Source of the DNA: Smithellaceae bacterium
Lineage (GTDB): Bacteria > Desulfobacterota > Syntrophia > Syntrophales > Smithellaceae
Assembly (NCBI GenBank): GCA_030690945.1
Contig: JAUYFM010000038.1
Coordinates: forward strand, 20,852 to 84,851
Direction of reading: 5' to 3'
Length of the DNA: 64,000 nucleotides
Shown: positions 25,356 through 33,692 of the stretch, one piece after another
Layout of the letters: every line of letters starts with the position of its first letter
Numbering within the stretch: position 1 is the first letter of the stretch
Program-made: the position numbers and the translations under genes
Notes under the pieces: generated by a model
What the model was told of the DNA's origin: nothing
The model's input: only the letters and a program-made list of their open reading frames with translations
Database searches by the model: none

Positions 25356-25616
25356 TTAATTATTGAGTGTGTTGAGATATTTTAGAACAGCATTTCTTTC
25401 TTCCGGTTCGACTTTCGCGCCTTTTTTAATCATCCGGTCGAGGGTAGCTTCCCACTCCGAGGCATTTTTTTTGGCGCTTTCCACTTTTTTAATACCGTGG
25501 CACTTGGAACAGGCATTGTCCGCAATCGCTTTGCCGTCGGGCTGGGCAAAAGCAACTCCAACGGACAAAGCACACAAAAACACTGAGCTTACCAAAACCG
25601 CAAATACTCTTTTCAT
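25356..25616 (-). CDS. Small monoheme c-type cytochrome
   Basis: An 86-residue periplasmic protein: a signal peptide (MKRVFAVLVSSVFLCALSVG to AFA), then one heme-binding CSKCH motif and a helical tail ending RNAVLKYLNTLNN. It is the last gene of a three-gene minus-strand operon with a DsbC-like lipoprotein and a Cys-rich exported protein, 18 bases apart each. AAGGAGG precedes the ATG. It probably shuttles electrons in the periplasm; a link to thiol chemistry of its neighbours is inferred. Confidence 0.88.
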   Translation of the reverse strand: MKRVFAVLVSSVFLCALSVGVAFAQPDGKAIADNACSKCHGIKKVESAKKNASEWEATLDRMIKKGAKVEPEERNAVLKYLNTLNN

Positions 25617-25634
25617 AAAAAACCTCCTTCCAAT

Positions 25635-26336
25635 TTATTCGGTTAACAGTTTTTCAATTGCCGGCTGATCAAAGCCGGACACGACCTGACCTTTGATATA
25701 AAACAGCGGTGTCGCGCGGACGCCGATTTTCGCAGAAGTCTCCCCGTGCGCTTTTATCAGTTCTTCAACGTTTTTATCTTTGCAGAGATTAAGCTGGGCG
25801 TTCCCATCCAGTTTCCCTCCTAAAACGTCGTCATAGGCTTTGGTTTTATCCTTGGCGCACAAAATATGCTGAATTTTATTTGCCGAATCCTTAGACAAAG
25901 GGAGGAAAAAAACATACAGCGTCACATCATCTTTGCGCTTATCGAAAAATTCAAAAGCACGACGGCAATAAAGGCAATTCGGGTCCGTAAACTTTACGAC
26001 CTTCTTTTTCCCGTTGCCGATTTTCAGCGCTTTATCCAGGGACAGTTTGGCGAGCTGGGAGGTTATCCTTTTCGTGTTGCTTTCCTGTGTCAGATTTTTC
26101 CCGTCTTTAGAAATGATATTGCCCAGCAAAATAACATCGCCTTCCTGAAGATAATAATAAACCTGTCGGCCATTATAGACTTCATAGACGCCTTTGATGG
26201 ACGTCTCGGTAAATGTTTCATAGGTATTTTTAGAGAAACTTTTTTTGAATTGTTCTTCCGGCGTTATCTTTTGTGCAGGCGAGCATCCCGTAAGTAAAAA
26301 AAGAACCATGACAACAATGATCAATAATTTATTCAC
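25635..26336 (-). CDS. DsbC-like thiol:disulfide isomerase lipoprotein
   Basis: A 233-residue exported protein. The lipobox LLTGC gives a membrane-anchored form. The N-terminal part resembles the DsbC dimerisation domain (EVYNGRQVYYYLQEGDVILL, GNIISKDGKNLT). The thioredoxin domain has the active site DPNCLYCRRAFEFF (CxxC) and the cis-proline GVRATPLFYIKG. It likely isomerises or reduces disulfides of exported proteins; the Cys-rich protein encoded just upstream is an evident candidate client. AAGGAG lies upstream of the ATG. Confidence 0.87.
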   Translation of the reverse strand: MNKLLIIVVMVLFLLTGCSPAQKITPEEQFKKSFSKNTYETFTETSIKGVYEVYNGRQVYYYLQEGDVILLGNIISKDGKNLTQESNTKRITSQLAKLSLDKALKIGNGKKKVVKFTDPNCLYCRRAFEFFDKRKDDVTLYVFFLPLSKDSANKIQHILCAKDKTKAYDDVLGGKLDGNAQLNLCKDKNVEELIKAHGETSAKIGVRATPLFYIKGQVVSGFDQPAIEKLLTE

Positions 26337-26354
26337 GTGAGGACTCCTTTGTTA

Positions 26355-26633
26355 TTATTTATCAGACTGAGACCAACAATCATCCCATTCAGATGGAGCA
26401 TGGCCTTCTGAATTACAAGTGGCAACGCAGGTTTGAAATACTGCCTCACATAGTCGCAAGTCTGCCTTTATATTTATACAGATTTGTTTTTTGCCGGCGC
26501 AACAACTCATGCAATTTTTTATGCGTTCTTCGCTTGTTTTTTCTGCGACAGCGATGTCAGAAAAAGAGAAGATCAAAAAACACAAGATCATGACAAAACA
26601 CAACATAAGGGGAAATACGCTCAACGGTTTCAT
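26355..26633 (-). CDS. Small exported cysteine-rich protein
   Basis: A 92-residue protein with a long signal peptide (MKPLSVFPLMLCFVMILCFL to AVA). The mature part of about 62 residues has eight cysteines, in the pattern CMSCC, C, C, CVATC, C. It matches no family I know. It is the first gene of the operon with the DsbC-like and cytochrome genes. AAGGTGA precedes the ATG. The even number of cysteines and the adjoining isomerase suggest a disulfide-bonded or metal-binding peptide. Confidence 0.65.
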   Translation of the reverse strand: MKPLSVFPLMLCFVMILCFLIFSFSDIAVAEKTSEERIKNCMSCCAGKKQICINIKADLRLCEAVFQTCVATCNSEGHAPSEWDDCWSQSDK

Positions 26634-26732
26634 GCTGTCACCTTCTTCAATTGAAATGACCGACCTGTTTGTTACTTACTACTTGAAAAAAAGTATGTCC
26701 ACCAAATTGATGGCTATCGCAGCCGGCATAGA

Positions 26733-27524
26733 TCAACCTCCCTGGATCATATCGATGAACTCAGGCAACATCAGGATCTTGACCTGCTTCTCCTTCGGCA
26801 TATTGAAAACCGCCTGGAAGTAACATCCGGTGCAAATGTGAACCATGCAGTCCGTTTTGACATGATTGATCATATGGGCCAGACCGTCCGGTTTGTAGCA
26901 ACAAGCGGGCGCGCCGATCCGGTTAATGGAAAGTCCCTCGATCTTGCGAAAAACCGCATTGGTCGATTGCAGATCCATGGGGACTTTGGCAAAATTTTGG
27001 TGGAGCTTGTAGCAACCGGCGTAATAGTCGATTTCATGAGGCCATTGCAGATCGCTGACCAATTCGGCCAAGGCCTGGGGATAAAAGACGATGTCTTCCT
27101 CGGGGAAGGCATATTTGTAAATAGGATAGCATGGGGAGCAGAAGAGGATCAGTCTCCGGGCCCCCAGTTTTTTCATCTGCTCGATATTCAATCCGGCAAA
27201 TTCTTTGGAATAAGTCCGGCATTGGGCCATTGCCTCGTCGTCTTTGGCCTTGATGGCCGGGCGATAGAGGTAGTTTCCGCAGCAGTATTCTTTTGATAGA
27301 AAGGTAAAATCCATGCCGCCCCGTTCCAGAACGCAGGCAAATTTCCGGATCACTGAAGGCATAAGCTTGAGATTCTGGCAACCCATGATGACAACATTCT
27401 GGGCCTGCCGATCATAAGGAAGACCCAGGGAATCCATGATCTCTGCTCTGTTCGGCTGATCCTCAAGAACATGGCCGTTGGAACGGATATGTTCAACCAT
27501 CTGTTCATTGATCAAGGTGTGCAT
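26733..27524 (-). CDS. HdrB-like CCG-domain iron-sulfur protein
   Basis: A 263-residue protein with two cysteine-rich CCG modules as in heterodisulfide reductase subunit B: VVIMGCQNL ... SKEYCCGNYLYRP ... CSPCYPIYK, then YYAGCYKLHQ ... APACCYKPDG ... HICTGCYFQAVF. HdrB binds a noncubane [4Fe-4S] pair. No HdrA or HdrC gene is adjacent, so it may act with a distant partner in thiol or flavin-based electron transfer. Cytoplasmic; no signal peptide. A stand-alone gene with its own divergent spacing to the QueG-like gene. Confidence 0.8.
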   Translation of the reverse strand: MHTLINEQMVEHIRSNGHVLEDQPNRAEIMDSLGLPYDRQAQNVVIMGCQNLKLMPSVIRKFACVLERGGMDFTFLSKEYCCGNYLYRPAIKAKDDEAMAQCRTYSKEFAGLNIEQMKKLGARRLILFCSPCYPIYKYAFPEEDIVFYPQALAELVSDLQWPHEIDYYAGCYKLHQNFAKVPMDLQSTNAVFRKIEGLSINRIGAPACCYKPDGLAHMINHVKTDCMVHICTGCYFQAVFNMPKEKQVKILMLPEFIDMIQGG

Positions 27525-27637
27525 GGTTTATCCTCCCTTTTAGGATAAAAAGATCATTGACAGGTCAGAATTATAAATATAACAAGTTGCACCTGCTGTA
27601 AAGGCCATTATATCCTGATGAAGAGAAGGCACCGCTC

Positions 27638-28564
27638 GTGGTAAGTTTCCCCGTGGACAACCGAACAAGGAATCGCCTCGAATCAAATCCAAATCGATTC
27701 ATTGAAGACGTCATAAAAAAGTTTGTCCGCACAAGCCCCTTCAATCAGCTAGAGGCATTTGGAAACGATCTGATTTTTGAAACGCCACTGATCGGTTTTG
27801 CCGACGGGAATGATGCGCTTTTTACTGATTATAAACAAGTGGTTCACAAACAACATTTTACGCCACGAGAAATCCTCACCAAATATCTTGCGGAAAAATT
27901 AAAAGAGGAATCCCCTGAGATCAAAAGCGTTAACGTTATTTCTTTCGTCTTGCCCATAAACCGAAAGACAAAGACCAGTAACGCACGGGAAATAGAAGGC
28001 CCTTCTCTTCGCTGGAACAATACCCGCTGGCAGGGCCAGAATTTCATCACAGAACTTTCCCGTCATCTGGTTTTTGTGCTTGAACAGTTCGGAGTCCATG
28101 CCTTGGCACCCGAACTGTCGCCATACTATAAAATTTTCACGCCTCCTGACAACCTTGCCTCCAGCTGGTCCCAACGGCATATGGCCTATGCCGCCGGGTT
28201 GGGAACCTTCAGTCTGAATGACGGGTTCATTACGCCCAAAGGGATGGCGATGCGATGTGGAAGCGTGGTTACAAACCTGGCGCTTTCGCCCTCACCCAGA
28301 CCTTACGCGCATCATCTGGCAAATTGTCTTTTCTACGCCACAGGAAAGTGTGGGGTATGCATCCGACGCTGCCCTGGCGATGCGCTCAGTGAAAAAGGTC
28401 ACGACAAGACCAGATGTCTCCATATCCTGTTCGATAAGCAGAAACCATGGATGGACGGCGCCCATGGGCCCGGCTACGTGGGGTTGTATGCCGGGTGCGG
28501 TTTGTGCCAGACAGGCGTTCCCTGCGAGAGCCGGATTCCAGTATCCGGTAGCCAAAAGAGATGA
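27638..28564 (+). CDS. QueG/reductive-dehalogenase-like 4Fe-4S protein
   Basis: A 308-residue protein starting at a GTG. The C-terminal part has two [4Fe-4S] motifs arranged as in epoxyqueuosine reductase: CLFYATGKCGVCIRRCPGDA and, later, GLYAGCGLCQTGVPCES. The middle carries AAGLGTFSLNDGFITPKG, like the QueG GWIGKN segment. It lacks the typical full QueG N-terminus, so I would not call it QueG; other members of this fold process corrinoids or unknown substrates. It is divergent from the HdrB-like gene; a linked redox function is possible. Confidence 0.65.
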   Translation: MVSFPVDNRTRNRLESNPNRFIEDVIKKFVRTSPFNQLEAFGNDLIFETPLIGFADGNDALFTDYKQVVHKQHFTPREILTKYLAEKLKEESPEIKSVNVISFVLPINRKTKTSNAREIEGPSLRWNNTRWQGQNFITELSRHLVFVLEQFGVHALAPELSPYYKIFTPPDNLASSWSQRHMAYAAGLGTFSLNDGFITPKGMAMRCGSVVTNLALSPSPRPYAHHLANCLFYATGKCGVCIRRCPGDALSEKGHDKTRCLHILFDKQKPWMDGAHGPGYVGLYAGCGLCQTGVPCESRIPVSGSQKR

Positions 28565-28565
28565 A

Positions 28566-28715
28566 ATGGATGTGGATGGGGAATCCCTTCTGGAAACATT
28601 GGAACGCCTTTCCTTTCTGGCCACGGAAATTTCCGACCTGGCCGAGTTGGATATCAATCCTCTCCTGGTCGACGCATCAGGTTGCAAGGCCGTAGATGCC
28701 CGGATTATCTGGTAA
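28566..28715 (+). pseudogene. Relic of an ADP-forming acyl-CoA synthetase beta subunit (C-terminus only)
   Basis: A 49-codon frame, MDVDGESLLETLERLSFLAT then EISDLAELDINPLLVDASGC and KAVDARIIW, matches the last segment of ATP-grasp beta subunits such as the one at 44.4-44.58 kb (NFSKLMMDMQDIVESIDLNP). Nothing else of the enzyme is present. It starts one base after the stop of the QueG-like gene. It is a remnant left by deletion or rearrangement; whether it is translated is unknown. Confidence 0.7.
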
Positions 28716-28814
28716 TTTAGTTTTTAACTAAAAGATAATATCAAAACGTCCCATGCCCTGTGCTCACCGTCCCAGCGAAGAGAAAAATGTTGACCAAGTC
28801 CCTAAAAATAAATA

Positions 28815-28846
28815 AAGGGCTAACCGATGAAACCAGTTAACCCCTT
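28815..28846 (-). terminator. Terminator of the tRNA-Leu gene
   Basis: On the minus strand AAGGGGTTAACTGG pairs with CGGTTAGCCCTT, followed by TTATTTATTTTT. It stands just after the tRNA 3' end. Confidence 0.7.
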
Positions 28847-28856
28847 GATTTTTTAA

Positions 28857-28943
28857 TGGTGCCGAAGCCGGGATTTGAACCCGGACAAGCGTACGCTCAC
28901 TAGACCCTGAACCTAGCGCGTCTACCAATTCCGCCACTTCGGC
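28857..28943 (-). tRNA. tRNA-Leu (CAG)
   Basis: An 87-base gene including an encoded CCA. The acceptor stem GCCGAAG pairs with CTTCGGC followed by A-CCA. The D-arm has TGGCGGAATTGGTAGACGCG, typical of tRNA-Leu. The anticodon loop TTCAGGG between CTAGG and TCTAG gives anticodon CAG. A class II variable arm (GAGCGTACGCTT) and the T-loop GGTTCAAATCC are present. Confidence 0.96.
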
Positions 28944-29060
28944 ATGCGAACAGTGCACTATAATGAACGAAGGCATCTTGTCAAGTTAAAATGAGCTTGA
29001 ATTTAATACTCAAAATGCTATGTTACGACGCTGACCGACTTAAGTGGTGGGAAAAAAGTA

Positions 29061-30008
29061 ATGATTGTTTTTGAAGGAATTGAAACGATAACAAAAGATT
29101 ACCGGGGGGCATTTGTCACCATCGGCAATTTTGACGGTGTGCATCTGAGCCATCAGCATATCTGCCGCAAGCTTGCTTCCGAGGCAAAAAGCGCCGGACA
29201 GAAATCGCTGGTGATTACCTTTGACCCGCATCCCAAAATGATTCTTCATCCGAACATCCATCCCTTTTACCTGATTACCACACGGTCTGAGAAGATGGAT
29301 TTGCTGGAAAGTTGCGGCGTCGATGCGACGGTAATCATCACCTTTGACATGAAATATTCCAAGATAACCGCCGAGCAGTTTGTGCAGGATTTTTTGTGGA
29401 AAAAACTGGCCATTACTAAAATCATTATCGGGCATGATTACACTTTCGGACAGGCCAGACAGGGCAACGACGCCTACCTGAAGACTCAGGGACGAAAACT
29501 CGGTTTTTCCGTGGAAGTGATTCAGGCGTTTAAAATAGGCGATGAGATTGTCAGCAGCACGTTGATACGCAATTACATTCTGGCCGGCGATGTTCAGGCC
29601 GTAACCCGTTTGCTGGGGCGCTATTATGACGTTGCGGGCACCGTAGGCAGCGGCGCAGGACGAGGCGCCGGCCTGGGGTATCCTACCGCCAACATCGAGC
29701 CGGAAAAAGAATTGTTGCCGCCGCCGGGTATTTACGCGGCATTTGTCACGGTTGATGGCAATCAATACATGGGGGCGCTCAATATCGGAGCAAAACCGAC
29801 CTTTGAAGATTATACATCCACGTTTGAGGTATTCCTCCTGGACTATGCGGGTGACCTGCGCGGAAAAAAAATAAATGTGCTTTTTGTGGAGAAGCTGCGG
29901 GACATTGTCAAATTTGACGGTCCCGAAAGCTTGAAGCGTCAGATCGCGGCAGACGTGGAAAAAACTAAAGAACTACTAACAAAATACAATTTCGATTCCA
30001 AAGGATAA
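29061..30008 (+). CDS. ribF: Bifunctional riboflavin kinase/FAD synthetase
   Basis: Makes FMN from riboflavin and FAD from FMN. Of 315 residues, the N-terminal adenylyltransferase has GNFDGVHLSHQHI, FDPHPKMIL, IIGHDYTFGQARQG and SSTLIRNYI; the C-terminal kinase has GRGAGLGYPTANIE and NIGAKPTFED. Its last residues (NFDSKG) are encoded inside a family-A repeat element, so the native C-terminus may have been altered by insertion. No FMN riboswitch is evident in the 117-base upstream gap. Confidence 0.95.
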   Translation: MIVFEGIETITKDYRGAFVTIGNFDGVHLSHQHICRKLASEAKSAGQKSLVITFDPHPKMILHPNIHPFYLITTRSEKMDLLESCGVDATVIITFDMKYSKITAEQFVQDFLWKKLAITKIIIGHDYTFGQARQGNDAYLKTQGRKLGFSVEVIQAFKIGDEIVSSTLIRNYILAGDVQAVTRLLGRYYDVAGTVGSGAGRGAGLGYPTANIEPEKELLPPPGIYAAFVTVDGNQYMGALNIGAKPTFEDYTSTFEVFLLDYAGDLRGKKINVLFVEKLRDIVKFDGPESLKRQIAADVEKTKELLTKYNFDSKG

Positions 30009-30109
30009 CGCGGCGGCAAGGAGGAGGTGCCGGAGGCGTATAAAGGATAATACGTTGAGGGCGTCGAGGGCGCAGCCAACAAAGTTAGCCGAAGAAAGCG
30101 GAATTGTAT
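29984..30109 (+). repeat. MITE-like element, family A, copy 2, overlapping the ribF 3' end
   Basis: The core CGGCGGCAAGGAGGAGGTG, then AGGCGTAT, TGAGG and GCCAACAAAG.TAGC match 21457-21533. The ends ATACAATT (29984-29991) and AATTGTAT (30102-30109) are inverted; the flanking bases are only partly complementary. The left end lies within ribF, whose stop is at 30006-30008. Confidence 0.7.
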
Positions 30110-30134
30110 CAAATAATTTTGGAGGATATTTTAC

Positions 30135-31214
30135 ATGTTAAAAATTGCTATTGTAGGCGCGACCGGTATCGTGGGTCAGCAGGCGATCGTAAGCCTTTTG
30201 GGACATCCCTGGTTTAAAATCACCAAGTTGGCTGCTTCGGAGCGCTCGGCCGGTAAGAAATACATTGATGCTTTAAGGGACGCCAACGGCTCCATCCGCT
30301 GGTGGTGCACGGAAGAGCTGCCTGCGGACATCGCCAATATGGTCGTGGAAGAAGCAGCAAGCTTCGATCCGACTTCCGTGGACATTATTTTCTCGACCAT
30401 GGATACCGGTCCCGCCAAAGAGCTGGAACCGAAGTACGCCAAAACCACCCCGGTCATCAGCACCGCCTCGGCTTTTCGTTATGAAGCCGATACCCCCATT
30501 CTGGTGGGCGGCGTCAATATGGATCACGCGGCGCTTCTGGCCGTGCAGCAGAAAAACCGCGGCTGGAAGGGATTCATTTCACCCAAATCCAACTGCACCA
30601 TCGCGGGTCTGGTGGTTTCGTTAAAACCGATCCTGGACAACTTCGGCGTCAAGCAGGTGATGATGACCTCTTTGCAGGCCATGTCCGGCGCGGGCCGCAC
30701 CCCCGGGCTTTCCGCTATGGATATGATGGAAAATGTCGTCCCCTATATTCCGGGTGAAGAGCCGAAAGTCGAAACCGAACCGCAGAAGATTTTGGGGAAA
30801 TTTACCGGCAGCACCATTCAGGACGCGAAATTCGGCATTACCGCCGCCTGCAACCGCGTACCGGTACTTGACGGCCACATGGTTTGCGCGTTTGTGCAGA
30901 CCGAAAAACCCTGCTCACCGGAGGATGTGAAAAGAGTGATGGTGGATTACGGGAAAGATTTTGCCGAACTGCATCTGCCCAGTTCACCAGCCCATCTGAT
31001 TGATGTTACCGATGATCCGTTCCGTCCGCAGCCACGCGTGGATCGCGATAAAGGCGGCGGCATGACCGTGAGCGTCGGCCGTATCCGTAAAGATCCGATT
31101 ATCGAAAACGGCATCAAATATGTCTGCCTGGCGCATAACACCAAGCTGGGCGCGGCCAAAGGCGCTCTGCAAACCGCGGAGTATCTGGTCAAGAATTATC
31201 TCAAACTTGTCTAA
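30135..31214 (+). CDS. asd: Aspartate-semialdehyde dehydrogenase
   Basis: Reduces aspartyl phosphate to aspartate semialdehyde for lysine, methionine and threonine. The 359 residues have the NADP fold IAIVGATGIVGQQAIVSL, the active-site cysteine in SPKSNCTIAGLV and GITAACNRVPVLDGH with the substrate histidine. The sequence is of the archaeal/long type (related to malonyl-CoA reductases) and not the short E. coli-like type in several motifs, so that paralogue should be kept in mind; Asd is much more likely in a bacterium without a 3-hydroxypropionate cycle. GGAGG precedes the ATG. Confidence 0.88.
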   Translation: MLKIAIVGATGIVGQQAIVSLLGHPWFKITKLAASERSAGKKYIDALRDANGSIRWWCTEELPADIANMVVEEAASFDPTSVDIIFSTMDTGPAKELEPKYAKTTPVISTASAFRYEADTPILVGGVNMDHAALLAVQQKNRGWKGFISPKSNCTIAGLVVSLKPILDNFGVKQVMMTSLQAMSGAGRTPGLSAMDMMENVVPYIPGEEPKVETEPQKILGKFTGSTIQDAKFGITAACNRVPVLDGHMVCAFVQTEKPCSPEDVKRVMVDYGKDFAELHLPSSPAHLIDVTDDPFRPQPRVDRDKGGGMTVSVGRIRKDPIIENGIKYVCLAHNTKLGAAKGALQTAEYLVKNYLKLV

Positions 31215-31219
31215 CCTCA

Positions 31220-32140
31220 TCAGCAAGAGAGGGAACGCGCAACATCTGCGCCTTCCCTCTCTTGTATTACCTCTGCTTTTGCCGCGTGATAAGAACTGCG
31301 TACCAGCGGGCCTGATTCGACGTATTGAAAACCTTTTGAATAAGCGATTTCCTTGAATTCGGCAAATTCATCGGGATGATAATATTTGGCCACTGGCCAG
31401 TGTTTGAGAGTCGGCTGCTGATACTGCCCGATGGTCAGGCGCGCACAAGATGCGGCTGCCAGATCATCCATCAGTCGCAGGACATCTTCTTTTTGTTCTC
31501 CAAAGCCCACCATAAAACCGCTTTTGGAAACAATCGGCGTTGCAGCTATTCGAGAAAGCAATTGAAGAGAAAGATGATAATTGCCTTGCGGGCGTAACTT
31601 GCCAAACAGCGTTTCCGCCACTTCCATGTTGTGGTTGATCACATCGGGTATGGCGGCAATCAACTTTTCCAGCGCCTTTTGATTGCCCTGAAAATCGGGA
31701 ATCAGGACTTCGATTTTACAATTCGGTACCGATTGACGCAGTTGAGTGATACAGTCGGCAAAGACTTGTGCCCCTCCGTCCGGCAAATCATCGCGCGTCA
31801 CGGATGTAATGACCACATAGTTCAGGTTCATTATTTTCATTGCGGTAATGAGGTGCTCAATTTCCTTTTTATCAACCGGCGCAGGCTGGCCGTGCGCAAC
31901 ATGGCAGTAAAGGCAATGGCGTGTGCAGATATTGCCGAGCATTAAAAAAGTGGCCGTGCCGCTTTCGAAACACTCGGCCATGTTGGGACAGGCCGCCTCC
32001 TGGCAGACGGTATGCAATTGAAGACCGGAAAGCGTTGATCGAATTTGACGGCACTGATCGGCATATGGCGGGCGCACTTTAAGCCAGGGAGGCTTACGCA
32101 GGAGTTGAAATCGCTCATGCTGTTGATCATTTAGATTCAT
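31220..32140 (-). CDS. lipA: Lipoyl synthase
   Basis: Radical SAM enzyme inserting two sulfurs into octanoyl groups. The 306 residues contain the auxiliary cluster CQEAACPNMAEC, the radical SAM motif CTRHCLYCHVAHG, VITSVTRDDLPDGGA, and the C-terminal RSSY serine motif. It is the last gene of the gcv operon and starts at the base next to the gcvPB stop, supplying the lipoyl group needed by GcvH. The last about 15 codons overlap an 11-bp inverted repeat that can serve the convergent asd gene as terminator. A ligase (LplA or LipB) is not in this window. Confidence 0.96.
   Translation of the reverse strand: MNLNDQQHERFQLLRKPPWLKVRPPYADQCRQIRSTLSGLQLHTVCQEAACPNMAECFESGTATFLMLGNICTRHCLYCHVAHGQPAPVDKKEIEHLITAMKIMNLNYVVITSVTRDDLPDGGAQVFADCITQLRQSVPNCKIEVLIPDFQGNQKALEKLIAAIPDVINHNMEVAETLFGKLRPQGNYHLSLQLLSRIAATPIVSKSGFMVGFGEQKEDVLRLMDDLAAASCARLTIGQYQQPTLKHWPVAKYYHPDEFAEFKEIAYSKGFQYVESGPLVRSSYHAAKAEVIQEREGADVARSLSC
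31225..31263 (+). terminator. Terminator hairpin after asd, inside the lipA 3' end
   Basis: AAGAGAGGGAA (31225-31235) and TTCCCTCTCTT (31253-31263) are exact complements with a 17-base loop, starting 10 bases after the asd stop. The same bases encode the last residues of LipA. Confidence 0.6.
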
Positions 32141-33583
32141 TTAAGGTTTTTTCCAGCAAACATCCGGTTTACGGGCGGCCAGGACTTCGTCAAGGCGGCT
32201 CACGGGTGTGGAAAGCGGTGCGTCTTTCACCCGTTGTGGATTTTCTTTGGCTTCTTGGGCAATGGCAATCATAGCGTCGCAGAAAGCGTCCAGCGTCTCT
32301 TTACTTTCCGTCTCGGTCGGTTCAATCATGATGGCTTCCGGAACAATGAGCGGAAAATAAATGGTCGGCGGGTGATAACCGAAATCGATGAGCCTCTTGG
32401 CGATGTCGCTGGTATGCACGCCGCTTTGGGCAACTTGTCTATTGCCGGAAAAGACGCACTCGTGCATGCAGACGCGGTCGTAAGGCAGATCATAATAGGG
32501 TTTTAATTTTTCCTTGATGTAATTGGCGTTGAGCACTGCCATTTCGGTGGCACGCGTTAAGCCTTCTGTGCCCAGTGAACGGATGTAGGTGTAGGCTTTT
32601 ACGATCACGTTGAAGTTGCCGTAAAAGGCGCGCACGCGGCCAATTGTGTCGGGGAAACTCGCAGACCAGCTATACGTTGGATCATTTTTAACAATGCGGG
32701 GCACCGGTAGATAATTAACCAGTGCTTCACTTACACCCACCGGGCCGCTGCCGGGGCCGCCGCCGCCATGCGGCGTGGCAAAAGTTTTATGTAAATTAAG
32801 TTGAATAACGTCAAAGCCCAAATCGCCGGGTCTGGTCTTGCCTAGAAAGGCGTTGGCGTTGGCGCCGTCGCCGTAGAGCAGGCCGCCCTTGCTGTGAACA
32901 ATTTGCGCGACTTGTTCGATGTTGCGTTCAAAAAGGCCCAGTGTATTGGGATTGGTGAGCATCAGCCCTGCGACATCTTCAGTCATTAAAGAGTTAAGAT
33001 GTTCGATATCCACGCCGCCTTCAGCATTGGAACGCAGAGTGATGGTATCGAAACCACAAAGCGCGCCGGAGGCCGGATTGGTGCCGTGGGCGGTATCCGG
33101 GATCAGGATGATGGGACGTTTCTGTCCCTTCGATTCAAAATATTTCTTGATCATCATGACGCCGGTGAGTTCGCCGTGTGCGCCGGCCGCGGGTTGCAGT
33201 GTGAATTCCGCCATGCCGAAAATGCTACTCAAAAGCTTCTGCATGTCATACATCAGTTGCAGATTGCCTTGGGCAAATTCGTCTGAAGCATTGGGATGCA
33301 ATCCGGTGAAGCCCGGCAGGGCTGCAACATTTTCATTAATCTTGGGATTGTATTTCATGGTGCAGGAACCCAGCGGATAAAATCCGAGATCGACGCCGAA
33401 GTTGCGGCGCGATAAATTGGTGTAATGCCGCACCAGATCTATTTCCGCCACTTCCGGCAAATCCAGATCATCCCGCAGATATTGCCTGCCGATGACATCC
33501 TCGATATTGACGACCGGCACATCGCTTGCGGAGACATCCGCCGTGCTGCGTCCCGGTTTGCTTAGTTCAAAAATGAGTTCCAT
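32141..33583 (-). CDS. gcvPB: Glycine dehydrogenase (decarboxylating) subunit 2
   Basis: PLP-carrying half of the two-gene P-protein that decarboxylates glycine and passes aminomethyl to GcvH. The 480 residues from ATG 33583 (AAGGAA upstream) begin [17 protein letters not shown]. Visible are [42 protein letters not shown], and the PLP lysine in [17 protein letters not shown]. An upstream frame start at 33655 lies in a repeat and is rejected. It depends on GcvPA, encoded just before it, for the alpha2-beta2 enzyme. Confidence 0.95.
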   Translation of the reverse strand: MELIFELSKPGRSTADVSASDVPVVNIEDVIGRQYLRDDLDLPEVAEIDLVRHYTNLSRRNFGVDLGFYPLGSCTMKYNPKINENVAALPGFTGLHPNASDEFAQGNLQLMYDMQKLLSSIFGMAEFTLQPAAGAHGELTGVMMIKKYFESKGQKRPIILIPDTAHGTNPASGALCGFDTITLRSNAEGGVDIEHLNSLMTEDVAGLMLTNPNTLGLFERNIEQVAQIVHSKGGLLYGDGANANAFLGKTRPGDLGFDVIQLNLHKTFATPHGGGGPGSGPVGVSEALVNYLPVPRIVKNDPTYSWSASFPDTIGRVRAFYGNFNVIVKAYTYIRSLGTEGLTRATEMAVLNANYIKEKLKPYYDLPYDRVCMHECVFSGNRQVAQSGVHTSDIAKRLIDFGYHPPTIYFPLIVPEAIMIEPTETESKETLDAFCDAMIAIAQEAKENPQRVKDAPLSTPVSRLDEVLAARKPDVCWKKP

Positions 33584-33604
33584 AAGTGAATTCCTTGTTT
33601 CGAT

Positions 33605-33658
33605 GTAGTGCGGGTCTTCAGACCCGCTTGTATCGGCGAACCTGAAGGTTCGCACTAC
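33605..33658. repeat. Double-hairpin element in the gcvPA-gcvPB gap
   Basis: Outer arms GTAGTGCG (33605-33612) and CGCACTAC (33651-33658) enclose two hairpins, GCGGGTCT-TC-AGACCCGC and GCGAACCT-GA-AGGTTCGC, a cloverleaf-like layout of 54 bp. The surrounding gap is 109 bases, unlike the 0-2 base gaps next to it in the operon. Confidence 0.75.
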
Positions 33659-33692
33659 GGCGATTATCTTTTAACGACGCTGTTTAACTGTG

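Noticed and set aside
28218..28565. First part of the 166-codon frame before the ligase relic
   Set aside because: It overlaps the QueG-like gene in another frame and has no family resemblance; only the last 49 codons match a known protein.
29984..30134. Lysine or FMN riboswitch ahead of asd or ribF
   Set aside because: The gap before asd is filled by a repeat shared with the tmk-holB gap, and the ribF leader shows no conserved aptamer blocks.
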